Both the position numbers and the translations under genes were made by a program. Below, one piece after another: positions 11,394 through 23,935 of a stretch of DNA of 64,000 bases. The notes beneath the pieces are model-generated. The model was given only the letters and a program-made list of their open reading frames with translations, searched no databases and had not been told where the DNA came from. How positions within the stretch are numbered: the first letter of the stretch is position 1; each line of letters opens with the position of its first letter. The stretch spans positions 8,048,129 through 8,112,128 of the forward strand of contig OU452228.1 of assembly GCA_911728455.2 (NCBI GenBank), in the 5' to 3' direction. The stretch is from Marthasterias glacialis. Its lineage: Eukaryota > Echinodermata > Asteroidea > Forcipulatida > Asteriidae.

Positions 11394-12364
11394 GTTTGTG
11401 AATGTTATGCAGTTCTTGACTTGAAAGTTAGACTGAACTTTAACAATTGTTCATTTATTATGCTGTCCCCTTGAAGAGGTACATGTGCCAAGATTCTTTA
11501 ATGGGAGACTTTGGAGAAAGATGGGTGGCAGCATACTGGGCTTTTTCATTGTTTGAAGTATCACCAGTATGTTCAGAATGGCGTAAACAATGGACATTTA
11601 TATTGTTTATATAGTAGGTCTGCTGCCACCAGGGCCCAATTTCATAGAGCTGCTAAGCACAAAAATTTGCTTAGCATAAAATTTCTTCCTTGATAAAAAC
11701 AGGATTACCAACCAAATTTCCATGTGTTGTATATTGCTTGTTAGTGGTATCCAGCTGTTGTTTGCTAATGCTGAAAATCACATGGAAATTTGGTTGGTAA
11801 TCCTGTTTTTATCAAGGAAGACATTTTTTGCTAAGCAAATTTTTGTGCTTAGCAGCTCTATGAAATTGGGCCCAGGTGTCTGAAAGTCTCCCATTAGAAT
11901 TTGCCTTACATGTGCACAACAAAATTTAAAGTAGATTGTTATTAACCATGGCCCATGGCAGTCCATGTCATAAGAGTTATGTTTTTTCAAGAGGGGAAAT
12001 ACTAAAGACAGATGCTTTTATGTTATTACACCTCATAATTTTGTTTTAATAATTCTGTTTGAAAAAATCATTTTGTGCATTCCTGTATAATTTTACATTA
12101 TTTATTTTCTTTAAAAATGATAGTCTTAAGGAATGCCTACGAAAACAGGCCACTTGCTTACATGGCTTGTTCTCTGTGATGTCACATGCATTGTGATAAA
12201 GATTTGTTTTAAAAGCATTAATGCGCAGCTTCAAATAGTGCAATACGAAGTGGGAACAGTGTAAAGGAGCAGGTGTGATATGGACGGTGCAATAATAATT
12301 ATTAGTTAAATGAAAAGGCAGCATGCAATTAAAATATTGATTATTTTTTGTTTTAAATTTTCAG
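11394..12364 (+). other. Intron of element-borne gene, containing nested MITE
   Basis: Runs from the GTTTGT donor to a TTTTAAATTTTCAG acceptor (about 12351-12364). It contains the fold-back MITE at 11632-11873. The rest is AT-rich with no coding signal. Confidence 0.5.
11632..11873. mobile_element. GGGCCC fold-back MITE, copy 1 (nested)
   Basis: Two arms of about 95 bp are almost perfectly complementary. The left arm starts GGGCCCAATTTCATAGAGCT and the right arm ends with its inverse, AGCTCTATGAAATTGGGCCC. They share 'GCTAAGCA(C)AAAAATTTG' and 'CAGGATTACCAACCAAATTT' and are separated by a spacer of only about 50 bp. Related, more diverged copies lie at 37579-37793 and 49754-49944. A transcript across this would form a long hairpin. 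It lies inside the intron of the element-borne gene, so it inserted later than the 4.47-kb element. Confidence 0.88.
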
Positions 12365-12703
12365 GATATTCCTGATGGTGAAGTAGAAGCAGCCCTGAAA
12401 ACTGCTGAATTAGAACCGCCACGGATCTTGGTAATAAAGAGGGGCGGTGCCATAATAGGCATTTTCATCTCTGGAGACGGTGTTAACATTAGATGCCACA
12501 CAAGCACGGATAAAACTGTAACTTCAGCCATTATAACTTTGCTTGGAGTGTACTATGTGTTTCACCTGGAATACCCCAAGATGTACTCTCAGCTTTTGGG
12601 TATATTGCAGACTCACCTACTGAGGGGCATACCCTTCGATGGGAAGAAAAGTGCAAAATACAGATCTTTCAGCACTGTACTGAGCAAAAAGCTGTCTGAG
12701 TAA
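12365..12703 (+). CDS. Terminal exon of element-borne gene, conserved C-terminal domain
   Basis: After the TTTTCAG acceptor the frame is open for 112 codons to a TAA at 12701-12703. It starts DIPDGEVEAALKTAELEPPR and contains GDGVNIRCHTS, then an ITLLGVYYVFHLEYPKMY segment, LLGILQTHLL and a basic end (KKSAKYRSFSTVLSKKLSE). The 'YVF-x-LEYPK … L-x-x-LQ-x-x-LL' signature matches, from memory, the C-terminus of multi-copy uncharacterised fish and invertebrate proteins that often start with a C2H2-like finger. It is not a DDE transposase. Phase 0 at its start matches the exon at 11292. The long intact frame suggests recent constraint or recent origin. Biochemical role unknown. Confidence 0.68.
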   Translation, partial: DIPDGEVEAALKTAELEPPRILVIKRGGAIIGIFISGDGVNIRCHTSTDKTVTSAIITLLGVYYVFHLEYPKMYSQLLGILQTHLLRGIPFDGKKSAKYRSFSTVLSKKLSE

Positions 12704-13754
12704 TAATTATGTTGTGTTTGTGTTGAATTATTCAGTCAGACTTACTGAACCTTCACCCAAATGTAATGACAGTGGCATTATTACAAGAAGATTTTATATA
12801 GAATATTGTTCTTATGAGCCTTTTGTTTATATGTACATTTCGAGTTGAGTGTTTTGAGTTCAAGTACATTATGGAAAAAGGCAGTTTACCAAGTGGCTCA
12901 TGATACAAAGATTTGTTTTCATTTGAGAACTTTTAAAATAGTACAATGGTGCTCTATTTTGCAACATGCACAATATTAGGACATTATTTTATTTGGACAA
13001 GATTTCAGTAAAACCCTTTTTGGGGGATACTGATCAGACAAACGGACTCTTGCTAAACAAAATTTCACCGATAAATAGAAAGCCTACAATTGTCTGCCTT
13101 TTTTACTCTTTTTGACATGGTAAAATTTTAAAAGAAAAAAAAGAAAATAATCAAAGCCTGTAAGTTCCTGTGCAATTTACTATGATATCTGTAATTAAGT
13201 ATTATTTTGCAAAATTTCTATCTTTGTTTAAGACGCATTACTGACATACCAAAAAGAAATTGGTCTCAAAAATTACATGTGGTTAATTTTGGATGAAGAA
13301 CTTGCAGTATGTTTAGAAATAATGTTTTACTTTATTTAAAAGCATTGTCTGCCATAGTTGGAATATTGGAACCGGTTAATTCACAGGAAAATAGAAAGTG
13401 TAACATGTTTGTTATAGCATTGATTAAGAAAAATGATAATTAGTTCATTTAAATCTGAAGTGTTTTGAAAGAACTGGGATAAATATGGCCAGCTGAGGGT
13501 TGTGGTCCAATTTCCTGACATTGATAAACAACACCGATTACACATCTTATAAAAAAAACAATGATTTTGTTACTGCTCCAAATCATTTATTAATAAGATA
13601 CAAGCAAAAAGTAACTTGTACAAAAAGGCTATAAAAACAAAATCTCAAAATCTTTCAAAAGTGTAAAAACAGTTATTTACATGAACATCTGTTTTGTTTC
13701 CTTGATTTTGTTCCTTTGAAATTGAACATTCTTGGGGAATTTTAAAAGAGTGTT
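12704..13754 (+). other. 3' non-coding part of the element
   Basis: AT-rich sequence between the stop codon and the right subterminal repeats. No canonical AATAAA was located with confidence and no transposase exon was found on either strand. Confidence 0.5.
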
Positions 13755-14070
13755 TAGTTTTTAAACATGTCTCATTTTTATAAACGCGTTTATGTGTTCA
13801 AAAAGTGTTACAAGCCATATACGCGTCAATGTGTGTATCCCTTAAACGCATAAGCACGTTTACATTTAAGACATGTTTAGTTTATAAACATCATTGTTAA
13901 ACATGTTAGTGTGTTTATATATAAACACTATGTGTTTTAAGAATAAACGTTATGTTCAACTATAAACATGTGTTCATGTGTTTATTCATATACACGTTTA
14001 GGTGTTCAAAAAGTGTTACAGATTTGCGTTTAACTATGTGTTCAGAAGTTAAACACCGGGTTTTACAGTG
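13755..14070. repeat. Right terminal and subterminal repeats of the 4.47-kb element
   Basis: More than a dozen TAAAC/GTTTA words in both orientations, two copies of TGTTCAAAAAGTGTTACA and the terminal CACCGGGTTTTACAGTG. The zone is longer than the left one. Confidence 0.68.
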
Positions 14071-17000
14071 TATACGGGCGTGCACAGACGTGGGTGTTGT
14101 CTTGATAGGGATTTGAAGAAATGTTTTATTCATTTACTGAGCTATCGGGTGCTTTTTCAATGAAAACCACCAAATTATGTATTTTAGGGACTCAAAATAT
14201 GGGAGGATGATCCATAGGATCACTCCCCTCTGGACAAAAAGTGTGTGTGTGTGTGTGTGTGTGCGGGGGGGGGGGGGCGGTATATCCCCCATCCCCCTGG
14301 TATTTACGCCCATGGTCTTTGGCCACTCAAGCCAGCATCATGACCCTTCGATTCGAACTTGGCTTGACCTGCGTCTCAGAAGGCAGTTTTAATAGAAAAT
14401 CGAGACCCATCCATGGGTACTTTGTATGTGGTAGAATTACGCTCGATATGAGTGTGCATTAAACAGTTTTACCTGTCCGTTCTAAACAAAGAAAGATAAT
14501 AGACTCATCCAGTGCCGTTTACCCATTACCTGTTTAATATTAATGCCATGGTAGATACAGTCACTCAGGGTTTTTCTTATCCATTTTTAAAGTCATAAAA
14601 GGCAATCTGATTAAAAAACAAAACAACTAAATTTGATACCAAATACAGTTATAGTGAAAGATAATTATTTTTTACTTTTTTGAATTTTTGTCCGAAATAC
14701 TCTCAAGTTACAGAAAGTACTTCTTCGACTGAAACAGTCGTTTTCGGTGTTTCACGAACTATTATTACCAGTCAGTTGTATAAAGGTTCATATGTTTTTT
14801 TTTTGCTGTGCTTTTTCGGTAGGGGAGATATTAAGAATGAAATATGCTCTTCTAAAATCCAATTATGCACCATTCCTTTAAACGTAATGATCCATAATTG
14901 CCCTATCCCGAGGTTACCCGAGTGCCAACCTGTTTTGACAGATGTCATGTGAAGAAAAAAAGGAAGAAAAAAAATCCCTGTAATACGACCATGAAGTGTT
15001 ATAATACGAGAAATTGCGTTTTGAACCAGTAACTCAAGTGAATTACGTTGGATGGAAATCGAACAGCCGTCAGCAATTTCAAATATCAACTCGATTATGC
15101 CATCGGAATGGTTACTCGTCTGTAATTAAACCATAAATTTTATTGATAGATCGATTGGGGGCACCGATGCAGTGCTTAAGTTTCATAGTGCCCGCCTTTC
15201 ATGTTTTCTTGTGAAATATCTGTGTGGTGTCATGATGCCCTTGTATAGTGAAGCAGTTATAGTTTTCATTTCATGGGATTTTTTGTTGTTGATATCCTAT
15301 ATATTTTGATCTAAAAACCATGCTGCACTTTGTAATACAGATACTCCCCTGACCATGATTCATTTCATGTTTGATAGCAATGTTATAATAGCTGAAACCT
15401 TTCCCATGTTCAACCTCGTTGCCAAGCGCCTTTCCCGTACAGTATGACAAACACGAATTGGTGTTCTCACCTCTGATAAATTAAAAATGATAGCTGAAGG
15501 GCCTTGGACAATTTTGAGCTGAGAAGACGCAGAATGGCCGGGCTTCTCAAATTTGCATTCGCTTGGCTCGGAATCAACTGTGTCATTCTCTACAGGGTTT
15601 GAAACGAAATTGCAAATCCAATTAACGTAAGGCGAACATTCCCTTCAAATAAAAAAGATCTATGCAATATAAGGCACGATCGAAGAGGGTCAGATTCAAC
15701 AAATAAATTGCCAATATGGGAGAGAAATGGTCAAACTGAAACCGAAAAGCATCAACAATCTGGGGTTTTAGTTTGTTTTTAAATGGATACCGATCCCCCA
15801 AAAGTTTGTACTTTCTGTTCTCATTTCGATATTGAGTCAGCTGACAAATTTCTTTCAAAATAGAACTATCTTTTCCGAGTATAATGTGGAGCCAGAGTAG
15901 TTTTTTTCTGTCATTAATGTTTTATTGACCTTCCACACCAGTGCACCTTTGCATTTTTACTATAAAAAAAGTTCCAGAAAAAAATGATCAGGGAAAGCAA
16001 ACTGACTACGTAAAGTGTGACTGCTTTCTGCCTTTTGCATCGTAGACAATACATTGAGAAGAAGCAAGGTCTTGTATTGCATATCAGTGTTTCAAATGAT
16101 GTCTTTGTGCACAATATTTGCATTAGGACTAATTTGCATTGTGTTCTTGATGAAAGTTGCTCATCACCTAGCTTAGAAATACTAAGTTTAGTGTGAGAGC
16201 TATGGGGGGCGAAAATGGGAAAATGAAAACGTCTGAAACTTGCACCACTGGTATTCAAGTAACAACGGAGACTGGCGTCCTATCAGGGCTAGTAACTACC
16301 TATGTATCTGGCACCCATGACCTGTTTGTGTCTCAAAATATTGGAGGCACAAACTGGCGGTGACCGCCTGCTCATCCAAATGGTTGCATAGCTCGATTAC
16401 GCAGAGCACGTGAAAGGTAAAAAGAGCATCTCTAATAATATGCTGTTCTTACTCGACGTTATAGCACCTTTGGCACAGTCTATACAGTGCTTCATTTTAG
16501 GAAGCTATCATTCTTAACCGTATGATCTTTATACTCCATCTACTCGATATATTTTGTTATGTCCGTGAGGAAACGGGGCAGCCTTTCAAAGAAGATTTTG
16601 TTCATATTATGCTCTTTAAGTCTGAAGCATTTAGGTTGATGATCGAATAGAATGATACCTTATTCACTGAAACTGCTTAAAGGGACAACTGAAAAGAAGC
16701 CTGCTAGAGTATGACCAATCTGTAAACAGCTTGGAAGAATAATCTTTCCTTCGACGAGGAGAACAAATTCATCAAACAGGTAGAAACACACCGCCGACCA
16801 TTACTTGTACCGTATAGACCTACAAAATATACAATCCTTTTAGTGTATCCCCACTCGAACTCTTCCAAATTTTATTTCAACCTTTTATCAACATGTTCGC
16901 GTTTTAATATCGCCCCTGAAGCAACAATTTTGATCGACTGACCTGTTTTTATTTCTCTTGGAGCATTTTTTTGAAAAACACAAACATACCCATCGTCTGA

Positions 17001-20000
17001 AAGCTTCTTCCGTCAAAACATTGCATTTTCGGTTTTTGTTGGCATAATACGCAAACAGATCACGCGCACCCTGTAATGGAAACACGTTCCCTCTGTTTGC
17101 TCATCTGCCTGCACCAGTTGGGCAAGGGGAGGGGGTGCTAACCTAATTCCTGCGTCGCATGCCATAGTTACGCAGTTTGCTACGTAAATGTTTGAATGCA
17201 TAATCAAGATGGGAAACGTGAGCGTGTAAAACTTGCTAGAGTTACCGACACAATCTTCTACCCCGTCGAATTGTCGTGTTCACTGAGGCAGCGGGTGAGG
17301 TTAGTACGGGTAAATGCTCGAACTGACGGGGCATTTGTTGCGCTTTGACATCAATGGAACTGGCAGCGTCAACACAACCAAACTTACACCACCAAACACT
17401 TCCGTATTAAGCTGAACTTAAACTTGAATTCTAAATTTGATTTGGCATGTTCTGGCTATAATGTTGTTTCTGACTCATCTAATTGATATACGACAAGGAT
17501 ACGTTTCTACAATTTTTGTTGGTAGAGTTCTGATTGAAAATTTTCTGAAGTCAGGTCAATCATAAACCTTAGCAACTACTAAAGTGCCAGTCCCGGAAGC
17601 CAAGTCGTCAAGTCAAAATGGAGTCTGTGACAAATTGTACTAAATGACGTCACCCAGCTTTAAGACATTGCCAAGCAACAAGAATAACAAATGGCGCCTT
17701 ACCCTAAGCCGAGGAGCCTAAAACTCCGAAGAAATGATTTGATTACTCTCGACAAGAGCACGGTGCTTGAAACGAGTCTAAGTAGTACTGAAAAGTAGGT
17801 TGATGGATATATAGATAGAGAGGACTTGAAGATTAGGACATGGACTCCGATCCAAAGATAACCATTAACTAAAGAACTCCGCTGGCTCATCACTTTTTGT
17901 GATCGAACCAAGTGGATGTTTTGTGAAGAAAGCTTTACACCTAATAGACTGAGTGTCTAAGTCGCATAATAAAACAGTGTTGAAGATAAAAGATACAGTT
18001 CTTGGTAGTCGACCAAAACAAACAAACAAACAAACAAACCACAAAAAACGCATTATTATCGATTCAACGACATAATAAACATACAAGCTGATATTTTTGC
18101 ATCTCAGTAAAGTGAATAACAATATTAAATAATTCATACTTAAGTATTCATGCTAATTTGAAATTCTACCTCCCAAATCAGACGATAATTTAACAATCTA
18201 AAGCACCACAAAGTGCAATCAGCCCTTAAATAAAAGCCCGATTTGCTTGCATGATTGATGACGAAAATTAGGCGCATACTTCGAAAGAGTAGCTTTGCCA
18301 ACATTACCATGGGGTATAATATTGTCTCTTACAACATTATATACTGCCTCGTAAAGTCGTCGACACCACGCCCTCTCTTGGTAAAATTCAAAGAAGGCAA
18401 ATGGCCCGAACACGAGCTGCTGGAATGTTTCACTGATTTTAATTACTGCAAATGGACCCGTTAGGAAATTCAGAGGGTAATTTGTGGCGTTGACGAGTTC
18501 AATAGAAAAATAGAAAACTACTTTATCCCAGATGGATTTTCAATCTCGGGTCATAACGCACTAATCGACAGGAGAATTAATGCGAAAACCTTCTTATTCT
18601 GTGTGGCTTGTTTGGTGGATCAATCAAAATCAAAACCGGAGTTACTGTTATCATTGCATTGTTAGTTGGCATCATCTGCAAAGCCAGGCATATGTGAAGA
18701 TACGTTTGGTTGTGTTTCATTTATAATAAGAGGTTACAAAGAAACACAGAGTGTGCGTCTACTGTAGATACCGTCATGGCGCACCGGCAGCGACACATCA
18801 TTTACAAGTATACTATAGGCAAGCGGGGAACTTTTCAAAAGAGGCTTATTTTAGGAGTATTTGATCCACCCAATAAACACTTACATTATACATCATTAGA
18901 AAGCTCAGTGTGTCAGATAGGGCAAGATGTGGAGCTCAGAAAATGAGATTTTTTTGAGGGGGGGGGGGGGGGGGGCATTTTGTCATAAAATTCTCGTTTT
19001 TGGTCAAAAATATGATTTTTAAGATATTGGTATTTTAAATATCCTTAGGACAGCCATCATACACGAAGGCAAGTTTCAGACCGAATTGAGGCTCCATAAA
19101 TTGACAATTGCCAGGATCATAAGATTACAAAATGTTTAGAAACTTTAGGCAACATTGAGGGGAATGTGCATTTTCTCAAATTCGTTTTTCTGAAAAACTA
19201 CATTTGGGTAAAAAGTTCTAAAATCTTGATTTTTTATGGAAAATAAATGTTGAGGGGGAACTATGTTTAGAAAAACGATAGAAAAGAAGGTAGTATTTTT
19301 GTTGCAGTCATTAAATGGGACCTGATGGAAGTTTTTAACAAAGCCAGTGATGGAGAAATATTGATATATATTGCATTAAATTGTTCAACAGTGTAGGAGC
19401 GGGAGATGTTAATGATCTGCATGCGAAATCTTACGTAGTTACAAAGGTCTGGAAGTAGCTACATCCGACGGTATCATATCCGTCTGAATGAGGGATTGAA
19501 AAATTGCCCCTCCTTCGATTCTTATAAACTAGAAGATTAGATGCACTCTTCCGTAAATTAATGATCATTTTGCACTATGCATTTGAGTGTTTGATTGTCC
19601 GTTATTATTTGAGTTAATTGGTTAGAAGCGAGATAGTACACATTGGGGACAAACTCGGTTGTTCTAATTGATCGTCTTCATCTGTTATCTCCATCTACAA
19701 TACTTAAGTGCGTAAGGGAGCGACGATTCAATGTTTAATAGTTGTTGAACCTACCACTATAATATTGTAGTATATACATTATCATCAGCATCGCTTGTGT
19801 GTGGGTGGGGTGTCTACAAATCGAAACACTTAGAATCCATTTTCTTTTAGTGTACTCCTCGAGGAATTGTTTAAATGGGACAAGAGACCAGTTTATTGTT
19901 GATAAACAAATCGCGCTGGTTGGCACGGACGGCCAAATGAAGCAAAACATTCCAGTCTTGTTGACAGACGTTGTGACCAAATTCAACATTTTTGCAACTT

Positions 20001-20187
20001 TCTATTTAAAGAAAACACATCCCATTGTTGGTTGGTTTGTTCACAACAAATTCTAAACAATTTTTAAATATTTGTGTAACATTTTCTGCAAACTGTGATT
20101 ATGTGTTTTTACTTTGCATTGATGGCTCCCCGTAGTTTCTCCATATTGGTTGGCGAAAACTCGAGCTGTGACGTTGCAAAAGAAAAA
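14071..20187. other. Intergenic, simple repeats only
   Basis: No gene supported. It contains (GT)n running into poly-G at about 14241-14278, (AAAC)n on about 18012-18040 and a poly-G run at about 18957-18976. Open frames near 14680, 15914 and 19799 lack motifs. Overlapping opposite-strand frames at 14680-15089 suggest chance. Confidence 0.5.
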
Positions 20188-20380
20188 GTCTATTGACCTT
20201 TATCATGGTGCGGCCATCTTGTTTTTCTTCTATCTGACCCAGTGTAACCAAACTGAGGCTGGAAGGTAAAGACAGTCTGGTCCCTTTCCTTGTCATGAAA
20301 ATTAAACCTGCCACTGTTACTGCTGTATGCAGGGTACCTGACACAGACGACCACAGCATGATAAAGGTCATTATATAGAC
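20188..20380. mobile_element. Short inverted-repeat element (MITE-like)
   Basis: GACCTTTATCATG at 20195-20207 is matched exactly by its inverse CATGATAAAGGTC at 20357-20369. The similarity extends imperfectly on both sides (GTCTAT outside; a GGTGCGGCCATC versus GCTGTGGTCGTC inner flank). A length of about 190 bp with no coding sequence fits a MITE. I could not define a clean target duplication. Confidence 0.55.
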
Positions 20381-23089
20381 TACAACCAGTGCCTCGCAAA
20401 TCGTTTTGTATTACTGCATGTATGTGCCTTATGGCACTCAGCTTTTACCCTTAAATTACATATTACTCTTCAACAGTCAATTTAATTTTACACTAATTTA
20501 TTTCTATTCTTAAGATACAATAGAGAGACATACTTGACATTTTATGCTAAGGATAATTTTAGAATAGAACACAAAAGGCAGACACCTTGAAGGAGAGCTT
20601 ACCTGCAGTAACAAAAAAGAAAAACACAATATTAATAACAAGAAACATATGTGTTCCAGTGAATTGTTCAGCAATTCATTTAAAACATACCTATATGTAC
20701 TCGTATTATTTGCTGGAGATTTGCCATTCAAAACTATAATTTAAAGAGTGTGATATAAAAAAAAAACATTACTTGTTTCCCCTATCTTGCCACTAATGAA
20801 AAGGGAGCGTCTGCGTTTATTTAACCCGAATCATATACTAGCCTGTATATAGTTGCAGTTCAGCATAGTGTGTGTGCAGCAAACGTGAACACATTTTGCC
20901 GGTTTTACAAATGGAAGTGTGAAATGAGGTGAACACTTAGGCTTGAGTCGTTTGTTTTGCAGACGACGCGACCATTATAAGGTAAACACCTCCCTAATTA
21001 CTTTTTTTTTTGGTCATCCCACGTATTCACTTTCTCTTCACACAAACTGATCAGTGAAAATGATAGCTGTTTTATAGTCACATACTCAAATTGAAGGACA
21101 CTCCAAAACGCATTACCTTACCAGAAAATATTCAATGAGACAGGTTAGACAGCATCGTAGATTGAACGATCCGATATTGTTTGTAGCATTTGGTGCAGAA
21201 GAGTACAGTCTCGGTGTGAAACACTCCGTCATTATGCCACTTTTCTGACGGTCTTCACGCGGAAGTGTTTATATTATTTACTTGGGAATGTGTTCAGGAT
21301 TATTAATTTATTCTACACATAGAATACGGCATTCTATCAAAAAATGTGGCAAGCACGCAAAAATGTGCTTAGCCACGACTGTGCTTATCACAGCAGCATC
21401 TTTAATGAATGACTCTCCACTTAAGTTCTGCTTCAGTGAATAGATGTGTTTAGGGAACAGTGCTAGAAATTGTACTCGGATCCGTTTTAGAAGTCTGAAA
21501 TGTCGAAGTGACACTTCCACAAACCTTTTCCCAAATTTATCTCTTTAATGAGTGCGTGCTCCCCCACACAGATAATTAATATTTCCATCAAAACTGGCCA
21601 ACGAAATGCCTGCAGTGTAGGGCAAGCCTCCACGGCAAACCCCCCATTGCAATCTCCCTGTGTTTGATAAAGCAACTGCTCTCCTCCAAATTAAAACTCT
21701 CCAAGAATCTTTGGGGAAATTTGAGAGGCAGTCCCAAGCCCTTTGGCCGAGCGGCTAATTTGAAGATTCCAGCACACGCAAACGAACCGTCACTTGATTT
21801 AATACCTTTTTATCAAGCTAGTGTCTCTTTCAGGAAACACACGTCTCTCGCCAGAAACAGTTGGCTCTGCTAACCCGTCCACCATCAATATTTGATTATA
21901 TTTCCTCCTCTTTTAGTTTCTTTGTTATGGTTTACCAGATTAATGAACGCCCCCTTCGCGATGAATAATGAAATAGAAACGGAAACCTCAAATCCACGAG
22001 AGACCCCCAAAATCGGTTCGACCCCTTCCACTGTGGCAATTGCTCGACCCCAATACGTTTAATTACATCAGCTACATTGGTGAGATTGCACTTTGCTTGC
22101 CTAACCTTTCCTGCTTAAAGTTGTATTATTGATGCACTGCAGTCTTAATGTAAAGATGCGAGCAGCAAAAACTACTGAAATTCCCAGCTGGATTATGGCG
22201 AGTCTACCATGGTGAACTCTATACCTTCGGTAAATGTATCCAATTTCGAAATCGATAAAGATCTGGAAAAGCAAACCAAAAATCATGCAGCAAATTTCAT
22301 TTTTCACATATTCAAAAGTATGTATAAATTATGCAGTGCGTTATTGCGAATTGCGAATCATTGTCATTTACACGTTTTCAAGGGGGATACTGCATCAGAA
22401 TCGATAAGCAATATCAAGAGCAAAGGATGATAATGTTCCTTAAACCAGGCCGAATGAGAAATAATATTCAACTCCCCTCCCCCCCCCCCCATGTGAAGCA
22501 GGGGTGCCCCTCTTTTCATTGCCTTTTGGGTGCTCCTTCCCCCGTATCTCCACGCCCCACTTTTTTGGAACGCTTTAAGACTTATTATTTTGTGCTGGAG
22601 CAATTATGGATTCATTCAAGCATTGCAAACACATGCTGTGCCAATCAACCCTCTACAGATGAGTCGGTCAGTTAAATGTATTTTAGTACAGCTAGTATGA
22701 ATAATATTGATCATTAAAAATAAATAACAAAAAATACTCAATGGCTGTGATATATGCGCTCATTTTAATTTCTTAATGCACCCATTCTTTTAGATGCTCT
22801 ATTTTTCCTTGACCCTTTAAACGAACAATCTGAACGTTTTCACACATGATTGATTTGTTTTGTTGTTATTGAAGCAATTAATGTCTGTCCCACAGCAATT
22901 ATAAAACATACACATTGGTTGGTTTGTCCAGAATTCATTAAGTGGTATGTTGGAAAGAAAAAGAAAACATTCCATTGTTTCCCCTCCTATTCCTCGTATG
23001 CACCAACGGACATGGATGGTTATACTTGTTACGCTTACTACATGCTCTACTTGATAACTACAATACTTGGTGTACATACTTGATATAGT
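20381..23089. other. Intergenic, no gene seen
   Basis: Unassigned single-copy-looking DNA with short poly-T/poly-C runs (21001-21011; about 22480-22490). No exon or RNA gene could be supported. Confidence 0.5.
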
Positions 23090-23460
23090 AGTTATACTTG
23101 CTGTACTTGCTATTTTGCTATACTCACTGTACTTGCTATACTTGCTGTATTGGCTATCCTTGCTATATTTGCTATACTCGCTGTACTTGCTATACTTGCT
23201 GTATTGGCTGTCCTTTGCTATTTTGCTATACTCGCTGTACTTGCTATACTTGCTGTATTGGCTATCCATGCTATATTTGCTATACTCGCTGTACTTGCTA
23301 TACTTGCTGTATTGGCTATCCTTGCTATATCTGTTATCCTTGCTGTACTTGCTATACTTGCTGTATTTGCTATCCTTGCTACATTTTTTTATACTTGCTA
23401 TACTTTCCGTACTTGCTGTACTTTCTATACTTGCTGTACATGTTATACTTTCTTGACTAC
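23090..23460. repeat. 9-bp / 54-bp higher-order minisatellite
   Basis: 9-bp monomers of the type CTRTACTTG are organised into a 54-bp unit of six variant monomers (CTGTACTTG, CTATACTTG, CTGTATTGG, CTATCCTTG, CTATATTTG, CTATACTCG). At least three consecutive units are visible between about 23127 and 23320, with decayed monomers on both sides. Because 9 and 54 are multiples of three, several frames stay open on both strands (plus: repeating LYLLYLLYWLS; minus: YSKYSEYSK). These are repeat artefacts, not proteins that I would call. Confidence 0.9.
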
Positions 23461-23539
23461 TTTCCCATCCATCACCGGTTTGGTTTCATTGATTTAAATG
23501 GAGGAGAAAATGGCTGATAAATAGACAAACAAATCAAAT

Positions 23540-23935
23540 TCGTGCATATAAACTGGTCCATAAATATTGATGTACATTACATATACGTTTTGACAAACAG
23601 GCAAACTAATGGCCATGTACATAATACGTGCTTTTTTGACAGAAAAACCAATGTAGATTTACATTCCATTGCATTTTGACAGGCCAATGGACAAACCAAC
23701 GTACAAGTACATCGCAATGCATTTTAACAAACCGATCACATTACATTACAAAACCAGCTCACAGACAAACCGATGCACATGTACTGCATACGCTGCATTA
23801 CATTTTTAACGGACAAACCAATGGCAATGTACCTTACATTGCTTTTCAACAAACGGACAAACCAATGTAAATAATCATTCATCGCATTTTGACAGACCAA
23901 TGGACAAATCAACGTACATGTAAATGTACGTCCTG
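23540..23935. repeat. Degenerate tandem repeat, 'ACAAACCAATG…TGCATTTTGAC'
   Basis: Recurring words GACAAACCAATG, GTACATTACAT and GCATTTT(G/A)ACA appear in the same order roughly every 50-70 bp, six or more times with heavy divergence. It sits directly beside the 54-bp minisatellite but is unrelated in sequence. Confidence 0.65.

Larger units (their letters stand above)
9605..14070. mobile_element. 4.47-kb DNA transposon-like element with CACTG/CAGTG ends
   Basis: The left end reads CACTGTAAAACCGGTG (9605-9620) and the right end is its near-perfect inverse, CACCGGGTTTTACAGTG (14054-14070), differing by one base insertion. TA lies immediately outside both ends (9603-9604, 14071-14072). Both subterminal zones (9621-9730 and 13755-14053) are packed with TAAAC/GTTTA words in both orientations, including a repeated TGTTCAAAAAGTGTTACA (13795 and 14003). 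Such subterminal repeats are typical of transposase-binding regions in CACTA/EnSpm-type elements. TA flanks would instead suit Tc1/mariner-type insertion, so the superfamily is open. No DDE transposase is visible. The interior holds exons of a zinc-finger-containing gene and a nested fold-back MITE. Confidence 0.68.

Noticed and set aside
22817..23517. Repetitive open frames of 115-150 codons on both strands
   Set aside because: Produced by the 9-bp/54-bp minisatellite. No start context, signal or unique flanks.
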